From assembly GCF_003627795.1 (NCBI RefSeq), contig NZ_CP032684.1, positions 3,470,001-3,534,000 of the forward strand: a stretch of DNA of 64,000 bases, in the 5' to 3' direction. Within the stretch, counting starts at the first letter, position 1, and the number at the start of each line of letters is the position of its first letter. The notes under the pieces were generated by a model. It did not search any database. It saw nothing but the letters and a program-made list of their open reading frames with translations, and was not told where the DNA came from. Source of the stretch: Rhizobium sp. CCGE531 (GTDB taxonomy: Bacteria; Pseudomonadota; Alphaproteobacteria; Rhizobiales; Rhizobiaceae). A program made the translations under genes and the position numbers. Of this stretch, positions 27,982 to 36,664 are shown piece after piece.

Positions 27982-29608
27982 CTTCAGCCATCGCCCGCTC
28001 GCGCAGCAGGCGGCGGATCACCTTGCCCGAGGTCGTCAGCGGCAGCGCATCGACGAATTCGATCTCGCGCGGATATTCATGCATGGAAAGCCGGGTCTTC
28101 ACCCACTCGCGGATCTCGGCCGCCAGTGCTTCGCTCGGCTCACGGCCAGGCACGAGAACGACGTAAGCCTTGACGATTTCCGTTCTAACCGCATCCGGTT
28201 TGCCCACTGCCGCGGCAAGCTGCACGGCCGGATGGCCGCCAAGGCAATCCTCGATCTCGCTCGGGCCGATGCGATAGCCCGACGAGGTGATGACGTCATC
28301 GTCGCGCCCTACGAAGGAAATGTAACCATCCGCATCCTGCCGGCCGATATCGCCGGTCAGCAGCCAGTCATTGGCAAATTTCGCCTCAGTTGCCGCCTCG
28401 TTCTGCCAGTAGCCGAGGAACATCACCGGATCGGGCCGCTTGATCGCGATCTGCCCGCTCTCCCCAACCGGAACTTCGACGCCATCGGCATCGACGATCG
28501 CGACACGATGGCCAGGCACGGGCTTGCCGGTCGCGCCGGCGCGGCTGACGCCGAAGGCCTCGCTGGAAGAGAGCACGAAATTGCACTCCGTCTGACCGAA
28601 GAATTCGTTGACGCTGACACCGAGCGCCGACCGCACCCATTCGAAGGTCTCCCGGCCGAGCGCCTCGCCGGCCGACCCGATGGTGCGAAGCTTGAGATCA
28701 TAATGGGCGCGCGGATTGTCCACGGCCTTCAAGAGCCGCAGCGCCGTCGGCGGGATGAAGGCATTGCGCACCTCCATCTCGGCCGTGATGCGGAAGGCCA
28801 TATGCGGATCGAACTTCTGCGCCGGCGAGGAAACGACGGGGACACCGAGCATCAGGCTCGGCAGCAACGCATTCAGGAGCCCGCCGGCCCAGGCCCAGTC
28901 CGACGGCGTCCAGAGCCGGTCGCCAGCCTGCGGAAAGCCCTCATGGGCGAACTGCATACCCGGAATATGCCCCGGCAACACACGATGGCCATGCAGAGCA
29001 CCCTTGGGCGGCCCGGTCGTGCCCGAGGTGAAAATCATCAATGCGGGGTCGTCCGGGCCGGTGTCGGCCACCTCGAACAAGGGCGGATGCGCCGCGACCA
29101 GATCGGCAAAGCCGGCGACGCCATCCTCGGCGCCGTCAATGCTGATCACTTGCGCAAGTTCCGGCAGCCGGTGCCTGATCGAACGCAGCCGCTCGAGGCC
29201 GAACCGGTTGGTGACGATGGCCGATGCCCCGGCCGCCTTCAGCCGGTATTCCAGCGCCTCGCCGCCGAACAGCAAAGCCAGCGGCAGGGCGATCGCCCCC
29301 ATCTTGTAGATCGCCACATGCGCCACGACCGTCTCGAAACTCTGCGGCAACAGCAGCGCCACCCGATCTCCGCGACGCACGCCGAGAGCGACAAGCGCAT
29401 TGGCGAAAGAGGCCGAACGATCGCGCAACTCGCCGTAGGTCATGGAACAGTGATTGCCGTCGGGATCGAAATGCTGGAGGCAGACCCGATCGGGCTCACG
29501 CTCGGCCCAGGCATCGCAGACAGCATATCCTATGTTGAATTTCGCCGGAATTTCCCAACGAAAGTCGCAATAGAGGGCTTCATAAGTATCACGCGGGGGC
29601 AATTTCAT
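27968..29608 (-). CDS. Acyl-CoA synthetase / AMP-dependent ligase
   Basis: Activates a carboxylic acid to its acyl-CoA via an acyl-AMP. The 546 residues hold the ANL-family core motifs: P-loop MIFTSGTTGPPKGALHGH, the NEFFGQTECN adenine motif, and the DWLLTGDIGRQDADGYISF hinge followed by TTSGKVIRR with the catalytic Lys. This matches the medium-chain or acetoacetyl-type branch. The start at 29608 (MKLPPRDTYEAL) has GGAA upstream; earlier in-frame codons are not supported. Gene-end overlap with the acyltransferase is 14 bases. Confidence 0.93.
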   Translation of the reverse strand: MKLPPRDTYEALYCDFRWEIPAKFNIGYAVCDAWAEREPDRVCLQHFDPDGNHCSMTYGELRDRSASFANALVALGVRRGDRVALLLPQSFETVVAHVAIYKMGAIALPLALLFGGEALEYRLKAAGASAIVTNRFGLERLRSIRHRLPELAQVISIDGAEDGVAGFADLVAAHPPLFEVADTGPDDPALMIFTSGTTGPPKGALHGHRVLPGHIPGMQFAHEGFPQAGDRLWTPSDWAWAGGLLNALLPSLMLGVPVVSSPAQKFDPHMAFRITAEMEVRNAFIPPTALRLLKAVDNPRAHYDLKLRTIGSAGEALGRETFEWVRSALGVSVNEFFGQTECNFVLSSSEAFGVSRAGATGKPVPGHRVAIVDADGVEVPVGESGQIAIKRPDPVMFLGYWQNEAATEAKFANDWLLTGDIGRQDADGYISFVGRDDDVITSSGYRIGPSEIEDCLGGHPAVQLAAAVGKPDAVRTEIVKAYVVLVPGREPSEALAAEIREWVKTRLSMHEYPREIEFVDALPLTTSGKVIRRLLRERAMAEVSAS

Positions 29609-29711
29609 GCGCAGTTCCAGAAAATTGTGCGGTGCAGCTAACACCTGTCGCCCGCAGGGTTCAAGGAAACATTTGAGATTGCCGATACCCACCCTGCCAG
29701 GTCACCGTCAT

Positions 29712-30656
29712 TTAGTGCACGAAGGACCACCCTTCTTCGGAGCGAAACACCAGCCAAAACTTGCCATAGATATTCGCCTCAGGCACGAAGCCGACATCGA
29801 AGCGGCTATCGTTGGAATTGTCGCGATTGTCACCCAGGACGAAATAATAACCTGCAGGCACTGAATACTCGCCTGTGTTGTCCCCCCGCGAGTTGGGCGA
29901 TTCATCCAAAGTCCGATAGCGAACCCCGTTGTCCAGCACCTCGCCGAAAACGGGGAATTCGCCACGATCCAGACCATAGTTCGTCACGATGGTACCCTCG
30001 TCATCGCGCGGCACCGCCTGTCCATTAATGAAAACAATTCCGTTTTTCATCTGGATGCGGTCACCGGGAAGCCCGATAACACGCTTCGCGTAGTCCACGT
30101 TCGGTGTGGCCGGAGGCGCGAGGATGACGACATCCCCTCGCTGTGGCTTAGGCCCGAACAATTTCGGCGGCAGCCAATCGGGTCTAAACGGGAAAGAGTA
30201 GCGACCATAGCCATAATTGAACTTCGTCACGAAAGCGTAGCTGCCGGGCATAAGCGTCGGCATCATCGAACTAGAGGGGATCGAAAACGGTTGGACAATG
30301 AATGCCCGAATGAAGAATGCGACGGCGATGGGAAAAAGCCAAAAAACCAGCGCTATATTGTACCAACGCGCGAACCATCGATGTTGCCAGGCAGCGCCCC
30401 CTCCCCGCGCCAACCAATAGCCATGAACACAACCGACCAAATTGAAAGGAACGGCTACCAAACCAGCAGCCGCGGCCAATGCGAGCTGAGGCATTGCAAG
30501 AATAACCAGAAAGCCGACAAGGTTGGTAACCAACAGATAGGCTATCGCCATACGTCCCCGGCCAAGATAGGCCGTGACGATGGCAGGTCCCAGAAGCAGG
30601 CCGATGACAGCGGCGGCGAGCGGACGGCGGTCGTGGAAGAAGCGGAAAAAACGCAT
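29712..30656 (-). CDS. lepB: Signal peptidase I, variant with a long N-terminal membrane domain
   Basis: Cuts signal peptides from exported proteins at the outer face of the inner membrane. The 314 residues first form about four hydrophobic segments (15-125), then the catalytic part: Ser in SIPSSSMMPTLMPG, Lys in YAKRVIGLPGD, and GDNRDNSNDSRFDVGFV as box E. Start at 30656 is chosen for a GAGG six bases upstream. The usual rhizobial lepB sits in acpS-lepB-rnc-era; this one lies alone, so it is probably a paralogue. The additional helices before the normal two are unusual. Confidence 0.9.
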   Translation of the reverse strand: MRFFRFFHDRRPLAAAVIGLLLGPAIVTAYLGRGRMAIAYLLVTNLVGFLVILAMPQLALAAAAGLVAVPFNLVGCVHGYWLARGGGAAWQHRWFARWYNIALVFWLFPIAVAFFIRAFIVQPFSIPSSSMMPTLMPGSYAFVTKFNYGYGRYSFPFRPDWLPPKLFGPKPQRGDVVILAPPATPNVDYAKRVIGLPGDRIQMKNGIVFINGQAVPRDDEGTIVTNYGLDRGEFPVFGEVLDNGVRYRTLDESPNSRGDNTGEYSVPAGYYFVLGDNRDNSNDSRFDVGFVPEANIYGKFWLVFRSEEGWSFVH

Positions 30657-30902
30657 GGAAAGCCTCAAATTGATGAGGCGCTATAGTTACACAACCAGTA
30701 ACTGCATTTGAATTGTCGAGATATGACAATCCCCAAGCTAGACCCGCGTCGATCCGCGGCAGCTTTTCGAGCAACCGCGAATTATTGAGCTATCGGCAAA
30801 GCCCTGCCCTGCTAATCTCCGTGTGATACAATATCATTCCTCTTCCCAAGCGAGGCGGAAGCCCTTGCCCACCGGATATCCATAACAAGATGGAGAATAG
30901 CG

Positions 30903-31883
30903 ATGGAATACGTAAAGCTTGGCCGGACCGGTCTGGAAGTCTCACGCATCTGCCTGGGTTGCATGACCTATGGCGATCCCGACAAGGGCACACATGCCTG
31001 GTCGTTGAAGGAGGAGGAAAGCCGGCCGCTGCTGCGCCAGGCGATCGAGGCCGGCATCAATTTCCTCGATACGGCCAACACCTATTCCAACGGCTCCTCG
31101 GAGGAGATCGTCGGGCGCGCCATCAAGGATTTCGCCCGCCGCGACGATATCGTGCTCGCCACCAAGGTCTTCAACCGCATGCGCCCCGGCCCCAATGGTG
31201 CCGGCCTCTCGCGCAAGGCGATCTTCGATGAGATCGACAACAGCCTGCGCCGCCTCGGCACCGATTATGTCGATCTCTACCAGATCCATCGCTGGGACTA
31301 TACGACGCCGATCGAGGAGACGCTGGAAGCGCTGCATGATGTCGTCAAGGCCGGCAAGGCCCGCTATATCGGCGCCTCCTCCATGTATGCCTGGCAGTTC
31401 GCCAAGGCGATCTACACCTCTCGCCTCAACGGCTGGACCGAATTCGTCAGCATGCAGGACCATCTGAACCTGCTCTATCGCGAGGAGGAGCGTGAGATGC
31501 TGCCCTTCTGCGAGGATCAGAAGATCGCCGTCATCCCCTGGAGCCCGCTCGCCCGCGGCCGGCTTACCCGCGATTGGGATGAGGCGACGGCCCGCACGCA
31601 ATCCGACGAATTCGGCAAGACGCTCTACACCCAGGCGCTGGAAGCCGACCGCAAGATCGTCGATGCCGTCGGCACCATTGCCAAGGCGCGCGGCATCCCG
31701 CGCGCGCAGGTGGCGACCGCCTGGATCCTGCAGAAGAGCGCCGTCACCGCGCCGATCATCGGCGCTTCCAAGCCCGGCCACATCACCGATGCCGTCGCCT
31801 CCCTGGAGATCAAATTGACGCCGGAAGAAATCGAGGCGCTGGAGAGCCCCTATGTCCCGCACGGGGTTGCCGGGTTCAAGTGA
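30903..31883 (+). CDS. Aldo/keto reductase
   Basis: NAD(P)H-dependent oxidoreductase with a TIM barrel, 326 residues. Present are the GRTGLEVSRICLG entry, the catalytic Asp-Tyr pair (FLDTANTYSNGSSE), the catalytic Lys (LATKVFN), the substrate-side His (YQIHRWDY) and the cofactor motif TAPIIGASKPGHITDA. It belongs to the AKR group with YajO/Tas-like proteins; the physiological substrate is unknown. Divergent from lepB across 234 bases in which I see no clear operator. Confidence 0.93.
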   Translation: MEYVKLGRTGLEVSRICLGCMTYGDPDKGTHAWSLKEEESRPLLRQAIEAGINFLDTANTYSNGSSEEIVGRAIKDFARRDDIVLATKVFNRMRPGPNGAGLSRKAIFDEIDNSLRRLGTDYVDLYQIHRWDYTTPIEETLEALHDVVKAGKARYIGASSMYAWQFAKAIYTSRLNGWTEFVSMQDHLNLLYREEEREMLPFCEDQKIAVIPWSPLARGRLTRDWDEATARTQSDEFGKTLYTQALEADRKIVDAVGTIAKARGIPRAQVATAWILQKSAVTAPIIGASKPGHITDAVASLEIKLTPEEIEALESPYVPHGVAGFK

Positions 31884-31927
31884 TCGGAGAATTGGGGCTG
31901 GTCAGGTTGGGCTGGCGATGCCGCAGC

Positions 31928-32050
31928 TACGTGCTTGGTCCCTCGCCCCAACCCTCTCCCCGCATATGCAGCAGGGCAATCGCATTTTGAGGCACATCGG
32001 CGCCGCAAGTTCCTTCTCCCCGAGGGGAGAAGGGGTTGGTGGGGAAGTTC
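31928..32050. repeat. Pyrimidine-rich palindromic repeat
   Basis: CCCCAACCCTCTCCCC (near 31947) and the inverted GGGGAGAAGGGGTTGGTGGGG (near 32024-32044) flank a strong hairpin: CTTCTCCC, loop CGAG, GGGAGAAG (about 32014-32031). This is one of the common intergenic palindromes in rhizobia and lies between the aldo/keto reductase and the methyltransferase genes. Confidence 0.6.
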
Positions 32051-32111
32051 ACGAACCGGTCACAGTTGAGGCTTAGCAGGTCAGGGTTCCCTACCCCGAG
32101 GATGGTATCTG

Positions 32112-32906
32112 ATGATCACGGTTCCCTTCGAAGCGCGGCGCTTTCAGTCGACCGCGGCCTATTACCTGCGTTATCGCATCCCCTATCCCGACAGGCTGAT
32201 TACCCGCATTGCTGAGCGCAGCGGCCTGAAGCCCGGTGGCCATGTGCTCGATCTCGGCTGCGGCCCCGGCCAGCTCGGTATCGCGTTTGCGCGGCTACAG
32301 GGCGCGGCCGTCACCGCCATGGATCCGGAGCCGGAAATGCTTGCCGAAGTCGAGGCCGGCGCGCGCAAGGCCGGCGTCGATATCACCATCCGGCAGGGCT
32401 CCTCCTACGATCTCGGCTCCGATATCGGCCCTCTGCACCTCTGCATCATGGGCCGCTCGTTCCATTGGATGGATAGGCCGGCAACGCTCGAAGCGCTGGA
32501 TAGGCTGATCGAGCCCGGCGGCGCGGTCGTCCTCTTCCACGATAAGGGCATCCTGGCGGAGCCGAACTGGCGCGGCATTCTTGAGCCGCTGATGGAAACC
32601 TATTCACCCGAGCGCAGCGCGGAGCGGCAGATGCGCCAAAGCAGGGAATGGGCACCGCATGAAGCCATGCTGCTCGCCTCCCCTTTCCGCAATCTCGAAC
32701 GCATCGGCATCATCTCGGAATACACCAGGGATATCGAGGAGATCGTCGGCCGCATCTTCTCGATGTCGTCGACCTCGCCACAGGCGCTCGGCGACAAGGC
32801 GGCCGATTTCGAAGCGGCCCTGCGCGCCGAACTGCTGGCGGTCGCGCCCGACGGCAAATTCAAGGAGATCGTCGAGGCGAACGGGCTGCTCGCCTTCCGC
32901 GAATAG
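32112..32906 (+). CDS. Class I SAM-dependent methyltransferase
   Basis: 264 residues with a clean SAM motif I (VLDLGCGPGQLGIAFA) and acidic motif II (AMDPEPEMLAE), followed by SFHWMDRPATLEALDRLIEPGG, typical of UbiE/BioC-like small-molecule methyltransferases with a Trp in the SFHW block. The substrate is not known. It is convergent on tetR with only 7 bases between the ends. The ATG has GATGGTATCTG upstream, a weak ribosome site. Confidence 0.9.
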   Translation: MITVPFEARRFQSTAAYYLRYRIPYPDRLITRIAERSGLKPGGHVLDLGCGPGQLGIAFARLQGAAVTAMDPEPEMLAEVEAGARKAGVDITIRQGSSYDLGSDIGPLHLCIMGRSFHWMDRPATLEALDRLIEPGGAVVLFHDKGILAEPNWRGILEPLMETYSPERSAERQMRQSREWAPHEAMLLASPFRNLERIGIISEYTRDIEEIVGRIFSMSSTSPQALGDKAADFEAALRAELLAVAPDGKFKEIVEANGLLAFRE

Positions 32907-32913
32907 ATCGGGA

Positions 32914-33501
32914 TCAGCCGTTGCTTTCACTTGGCGGCGGCGACAGCTCCCGCCGGGTCGCAGACAGGAATTCCTGCGACAGCTCGGAATTGTCCATCGC
33001 CCGCGCCAGGACGACGGCGCCGACCATGGCCGAGAGGCTGGCAAAAGCCTTGCGACGGCGCTCCTCCGGCGTTTCGCCGGGAACGATCTCTTCCAGTACC
33101 TCGACCAGCCCCATCAGGCCGCCGGTGAAGGTGGATTGCATCTCGGGACCATGGCGGCTGACCTCCTGCGTCAGTGCCGCGAAGACGCAGCCGGTCGCAT
33201 GCTCGACGACGTTGCGATGCGAGAGATAGTGGGCAAGCAGCGTTTCCAGCGGCTGATCGGGCGAGCTTGCCGCCACTTCCTTCCAGCGCTCCAGCGAGCG
33301 CGCCACCAGCGCCTTGCTCGCCTCGGAGGCGAGCTCGTCCTTCGAATCGAAATGGCCGTAGAAGCCGCCATGCGTGAGCCCGGCCGCCTTCATGATCTCG
33401 GCGACGCCGATGCCGTCGAAACCCTTCTCGCGAAAGAGCTCGCCCGCCACGGCAAGGATCTTCTCGCGATTCTCGGCGAATTTCTCCCGGCTCACTCTCA
33501 T
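32914..33501 (-). CDS. TetR family transcriptional regulator
   Basis: 195 residues: N-terminal helix-turn-helix (about 8-55; FDGIGVAEIMKAAGLTHGGFYGHFDSKDEL) and a C-terminal ligand domain with a Cys (TGCVFAAL), as in NemR/AcrR-like repressors of efflux or detoxification genes. The start at 33501 has GGAG upstream. It is divergent from the MFS transporter, and two matching palindromes lie in the shared region, so it probably represses both genes. Confidence 0.93.
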   Translation of the reverse strand: MRVSREKFAENREKILAVAGELFREKGFDGIGVAEIMKAAGLTHGGFYGHFDSKDELASEASKALVARSLERWKEVAASSPDQPLETLLAHYLSHRNVVEHATGCVFAALTQEVSRHGPEMQSTFTGGLMGLVEVLEEIVPGETPEERRRKAFASLSAMVGAVVLARAMDNSELSQEFLSATRRELSPPPSESNG

Positions 33502-33547
33502 CAAAAAACTCCATCAGAGCATCAATAAATCTGCATTGACAATTTAT

Positions 33548-33561
33548 ATGATGAGCATCAT
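33548..33561. promoter_or_regulatory. Candidate TetR operator 1
   Basis: ATGATGAGCATCAT: arms ATGATG and CATCAT around a two-base centre. The site lies 47 bases upstream of the tetR start. It shares the pattern ATGAT-NGCN-ATCAT (with AG/GC variation) with the second site at 33577, whose centre is 29 bases away. Confidence 0.5.
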
Positions 33562-33576
33562 CAATACGCAACAAAT

Positions 33577-33590
33577 ATGATAGCAATCAT
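33577..33590. promoter_or_regulatory. Candidate TetR operator 2
   Basis: ATGATAGCAATCAT: arms ATGAT and ATCAT. It is the second copy of the palindrome in the tetR/MFS divergent region and lies about 150 bases upstream of the MFS start. Two copies nearly three helical turns apart suggest cooperative dimers. Confidence 0.5.
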
Positions 33591-33737
33591 GTAAATGCCT
33601 TTACACAAACGTTCAAGCCGGGAGGACGGCTTGGCGCTAGAAGTGGACACGGTACCCTCGCCCATCCATCATCAAGCGTTTTCACAAGCTCTCCCGATCC
33701 TGACGCCAAGACACGCAACCTTATCGGAACGCACCTC

Positions 33738-35036
33738 ATGGTCTCAACTGCCCTTGCTTCGACGCTCGCCCGGCGCAACATCCATTACGGATGGGTCGTC
33801 GTCGGCGCCACCTTCCTCACCATGCTGGTCACCGCCGGCGCCATGGGCGCGCCCGGCGTGCTCATCAAGCCGCTGGAGGACGAGTTCGGCTGGAGCACGT
33901 CGTCCATCTCCTCGGCGCTCGCCGTGCGGCTGTTGCTGTTCGGCCTGATGGGTCCCTTCGCCGCCGCCTTCATGAACTATTTCGGCGTACGCAAGGTCAT
34001 CGTCTTCGCGCTGGCGACCATCGCCGTCGGCTTCATCGGCTCGCTCTTCATGACCGAGGTCTGGCAGCTGCTTTTGTGCTGGGGCATCATCATCGGCTTC
34101 GGCACCGGCCTCACAGCCATGGTGCTCGCCGCAACCGTGTCGACGCGCTGGTTCACCAAGCATCGCGGCCTCGTCATCGGCATGCTGTCCGCCAGCTCGG
34201 CGACGGGACAGCTCGTCTTCCTGCCGCTGATGGCGGAGCTGACGACGCGCTACGGCTGGCGCACCACCGTGATCTTCGTCTGCGGCATGATCGCTGTCGC
34301 CGCCCTCATCGTGCTGCTCCTGATGCGTGACCGCCCCTCGGACGTCAACCTGCCGCTGGTCGGCGAGATCCACATCACACCTCCGCCGCCGCCCACGAAG
34401 AACCTGAAGGCCGCGCTCGCCTCGCCCCTGTCGATCCTGCGGGAGGTGTCCACGACCTCGACCTTCTGGATCCTCTTTGCCACCTTCTTCATCTGCGGCC
34501 TGTCGACTAACGGGCTCATCCAGACGCACTTCGTCACCCTCTGCGGCGATTTCGGTATCGTGCCGGTGGCGGCCGCCAGCGTGCTCGCCGTCATGGGCAT
34601 CTTCGATTTCTTCGGCACGATCGGCTCCGGCTGGCTCTCCGACCGCTTCGACAATCGCTGGCTGCTTTTCTGGTATTACGGACTGCGCGGCCTGTCGCTG
34701 GTTTACCTGCCCTTCAGCGACTTCACCTTCTACGGCCTGTCGATCTTCGCTGTCTTCTATGGCCTCGACTGGATCGCCACCGTGCCCCCGACCGTCAAGA
34801 TTGCCGCCGACCGCTTCGGCCGCGAAAAGGCCGGGCTCGTCTTCGGCTGGGTCTTCGCCGGCCACCAGCTGGGTGCGGCCACCGCCGCCTATGGCGCCGG
34901 CCTGACCCGCACGGAGCTGAACACCTACCTGCCCGCCTTCTTCGTCGCCGGCGCCTTCTGCCTGCTCGCCGCGATCCTGGCGATCACCCTGCAAAAGTCC
35001 GGCGCCACCACCAAGGGCCCGGCCATGGCGCACTAA
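33738..35036 (+). CDS. MFS transporter (oxalate/formate antiporter-like subgroup)
   Basis: 12-helix major facilitator, 432 residues. The start (IHYGWVVVGATFLTMLVTAGAMGAPGV) and the loop 2-3 area are like the OFA or monocarboxylate transporter branch. It has the usual long central cytoplasmic loop (about 190-235) and a poorly conserved motif A. Substrate unknown; small organic anions are typical. It is divergent from the TetR gene, with paired palindromic operators between them. Confidence 0.9.
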   Translation: MVSTALASTLARRNIHYGWVVVGATFLTMLVTAGAMGAPGVLIKPLEDEFGWSTSSISSALAVRLLLFGLMGPFAAAFMNYFGVRKVIVFALATIAVGFIGSLFMTEVWQLLLCWGIIIGFGTGLTAMVLAATVSTRWFTKHRGLVIGMLSASSATGQLVFLPLMAELTTRYGWRTTVIFVCGMIAVAALIVLLLMRDRPSDVNLPLVGEIHITPPPPPTKNLKAALASPLSILREVSTTSTFWILFATFFICGLSTNGLIQTHFVTLCGDFGIVPVAAASVLAVMGIFDFFGTIGSGWLSDRFDNRWLLFWYYGLRGLSLVYLPFSDFTFYGLSIFAVFYGLDWIATVPPTVKIAADRFGREKAGLVFGWVFAGHQLGAATAAYGAGLTRTELNTYLPAFFVAGAFCLLAAILAITLQKSGATTKGPAMAH

Positions 35037-35059
35037 ACCGAGCCCGGAAAGAGCAAAAA

Positions 35060-35087
35060 GCCCATGGCGTCCACCGACGCCATGGGC
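35060..35087 (+). terminator. Hairpin after the MFS gene
   Basis: A perfect 12-base stem GCCCATGGCGTC / GACGCCATGGGC with loop CACC, 23 bases past the stop codon. The T-tract is on the other strand, so intrinsic termination on the plus strand is uncertain. Confidence 0.5.
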
Positions 35088-35186
35088 CAAACCGCAACCC
35101 TGCGGAAACACTCGCAATATCTGCCGACCCCGGCTTGCGCGCCCCGCCGATCACATGCTAGACAGCCGCCTCGTCAGTACCCCGTT

Positions 35187-35271
35187 GCCCCATTGGCGGA
35201 ATTGGTAGACGCGCTCGACTCAAAATCGAGTTTCGAAAGAAGTGCTGGTTCGACTCCGGCATGGGGCACCA
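35187..35271 (+). tRNA. tRNA-Leu (anticodon CAA)
   Basis: 85 bases with encoded CCA. The acceptor stem GCCCCAT pairs with ATGGGGC; the anticodon stem is CTCGA/TCGAG with loop CTCAAAA, giving anticodon CAA for UUG codons. A short variable arm follows (TTTCGAAAGAAGT), and the T-loop GGTTCGACTCC is standard. Class II length fits leucine. Confidence 0.95.
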
Positions 35272-35445
35272 TCTTATCCCATCGACAAAACTTTAATCGG
35301 CTTGAAACATGCCGTCGTGCATCGCAGTCAATCGACCTCATTGCGTCGGCAACGCAACCATGTCGCTAATTTTGAGTACAGATCCCTTGAAGGGCTCGAC
35401 TTTAACGCGATTAATGGCATAGTCCGCTCGCAAACGGGACATGCC

Positions 35446-35907
35446 ATGAATGTAGCCTGCACTATCTTCGCTATCTTGATTGCCTCGCTTGCCTTTGACG
35501 AGGCCGTTTCTGCGCCCCGACATCAGGCGTCCGTCGCGCAAACATGTTTCGTGAAATTCGGCGATGCTCCAAAGCAATCGTGTCGATTGGTATATTCCAT
35601 AGAAGGGCCGCAGCATCGACAAATGTCGGTGGGCGCAAAAATCGCAAATGGTGACTTCAGCTTCGCGGGTTCGATCATTGATGGACGTTCCTTCAAGGTC
35701 ACCGAAATTTACGCCGGAGTTCCGTTAAAAGCGTCTGGCCTCTGCAAGTTGACCATGACAGCGAAGGGCCGCGTCACGGCAATAAACTGCAGGGCTAAAG
35801 GCAAGTTTGGTGTCGCGCGCATGAAGTCCACAGCAGACAATCCAGATAATTGGGATCTGATCATCAGAAGAATTGTGCCGAACGATTCATCGACTCGAAA
35901 ACCGTAA
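35446..35907 (+). CDS. Small secreted protein, unknown function
   Basis: 153 residues. A signal peptide is clear (MNVACTIFAILIASLAFDEAVSA), followed by a mature domain rich in small beta-like segments with three cysteines (QTCFVKFGD, QSCRLVYS, GLCKLTMTAKG, then NCRAKG). No family recognised. It lies 174 bases after tRNA-Leu in slightly AT-richer DNA, which could mean acquired DNA, but no integrase or attachment-site copy is visible. Gene reality is supported mainly by the signal peptide; weak ribosome site. Confidence 0.6.
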   Translation: MNVACTIFAILIASLAFDEAVSAPRHQASVAQTCFVKFGDAPKQSCRLVYSIEGPQHRQMSVGAKIANGDFSFAGSIIDGRSFKVTEIYAGVPLKASGLCKLTMTAKGRVTAINCRAKGKFGVARMKSTADNPDNWDLIIRRIVPNDSSTRKP

Positions 35908-36052
35908 CCTCGGTTTGCGATTCGAGCACCATCCCCAAGACCCCACACCATCACGAAAAATTTTGCCTTTCTGCCGCTCCCGCACGTCCCCGACCATTTA
36001 CAGCCATAATCCTGCCCCCTAAAGGTTTGCAACGCAGCAAAAAGGGGGCCTT

Positions 36053-36646
36053 ATGCTTCGTAGACTGTACGACTGGACCATGTCGCTTGCCGGCCGCAAA
36101 TCGGCGGAAATCTGGTTGGGCGTTATCGCCTTCGTCGAGAGCTCCGTCTTCCTCGTTCCGGCGGACGTGCTTTTCCTGCCGATGTCGCTTGCGAGGCCCG
36201 AGCGCGCCTGGCGCTACGCGCTGACGGCGACGGTCGCCTCCGTGCTCGGCGGTATTGCCGGCTGGATGCTCGGCTATTACGCCTTCGAGACCATCGCCAA
36301 GCCGATCCTCGAATTCTACGGCAAGCTCGACGCCTTCAACCAGATGAGCGCCGGCATCACCTATGAATGGGTCCTGCTGCTGCTCGTCACATCGGGTCTC
36401 GCGCATCTGCCGCCGATCAAGGTGGTGACGATCCTTTCCGGCGTCGCTCATATCGATCTCGGCCTGTTCATCGTCTCGGCCATCGTCGCCCGCGGCGCGC
36501 GCTTCTTCTTCCTGGCCTTCCTTTTGCGCCGCTATGGCGAATCCATCCGCCATTTCATCGAGAAGCGCCTCGGCCAGATCACCATGGTAGCCGCCGTCGT
36601 TCTCATCGCCCTCTATGGCATCTTCCATTTTGCCCTGGCGAGCTGA
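36053..36646 (+). CDS. YqaA/DedA-like membrane protein
   Basis: 197 residues with about five hydrophobic segments and the VTT/SNARE-associated-type features: FVESSVFLVPADVLFLPMS, an amphipathic re-entrant part, and LPPIKVVTILSGVAHIDLGLFIVSAIVARGARFF with the Arg of the family. DedA-type proteins move lipids such as undecaprenyl phosphate or phosphatidylethanolamine between leaflets; the YqaA branch is less studied. It is 18 bases upstream of dsbB, a conserved pair in rhizobia. Confidence 0.88.
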   Translation: MLRRLYDWTMSLAGRKSAEIWLGVIAFVESSVFLVPADVLFLPMSLARPERAWRYALTATVASVLGGIAGWMLGYYAFETIAKPILEFYGKLDAFNQMSAGITYEWVLLLLVTSGLAHLPPIKVVTILSGVAHIDLGLFIVSAIVARGARFFFLAFLLRRYGESIRHFIEKRLGQITMVAAVVLIALYGIFHFALAS

Positions 36647-36664
36647 CCAAGGAGCCCTCAACAC

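Noticed and set aside
35272..36052. Genomic island anchored at tRNA-Leu
   Set aside because: No integrase, no repeated tRNA end and no sharp GC change within the visible stretch.
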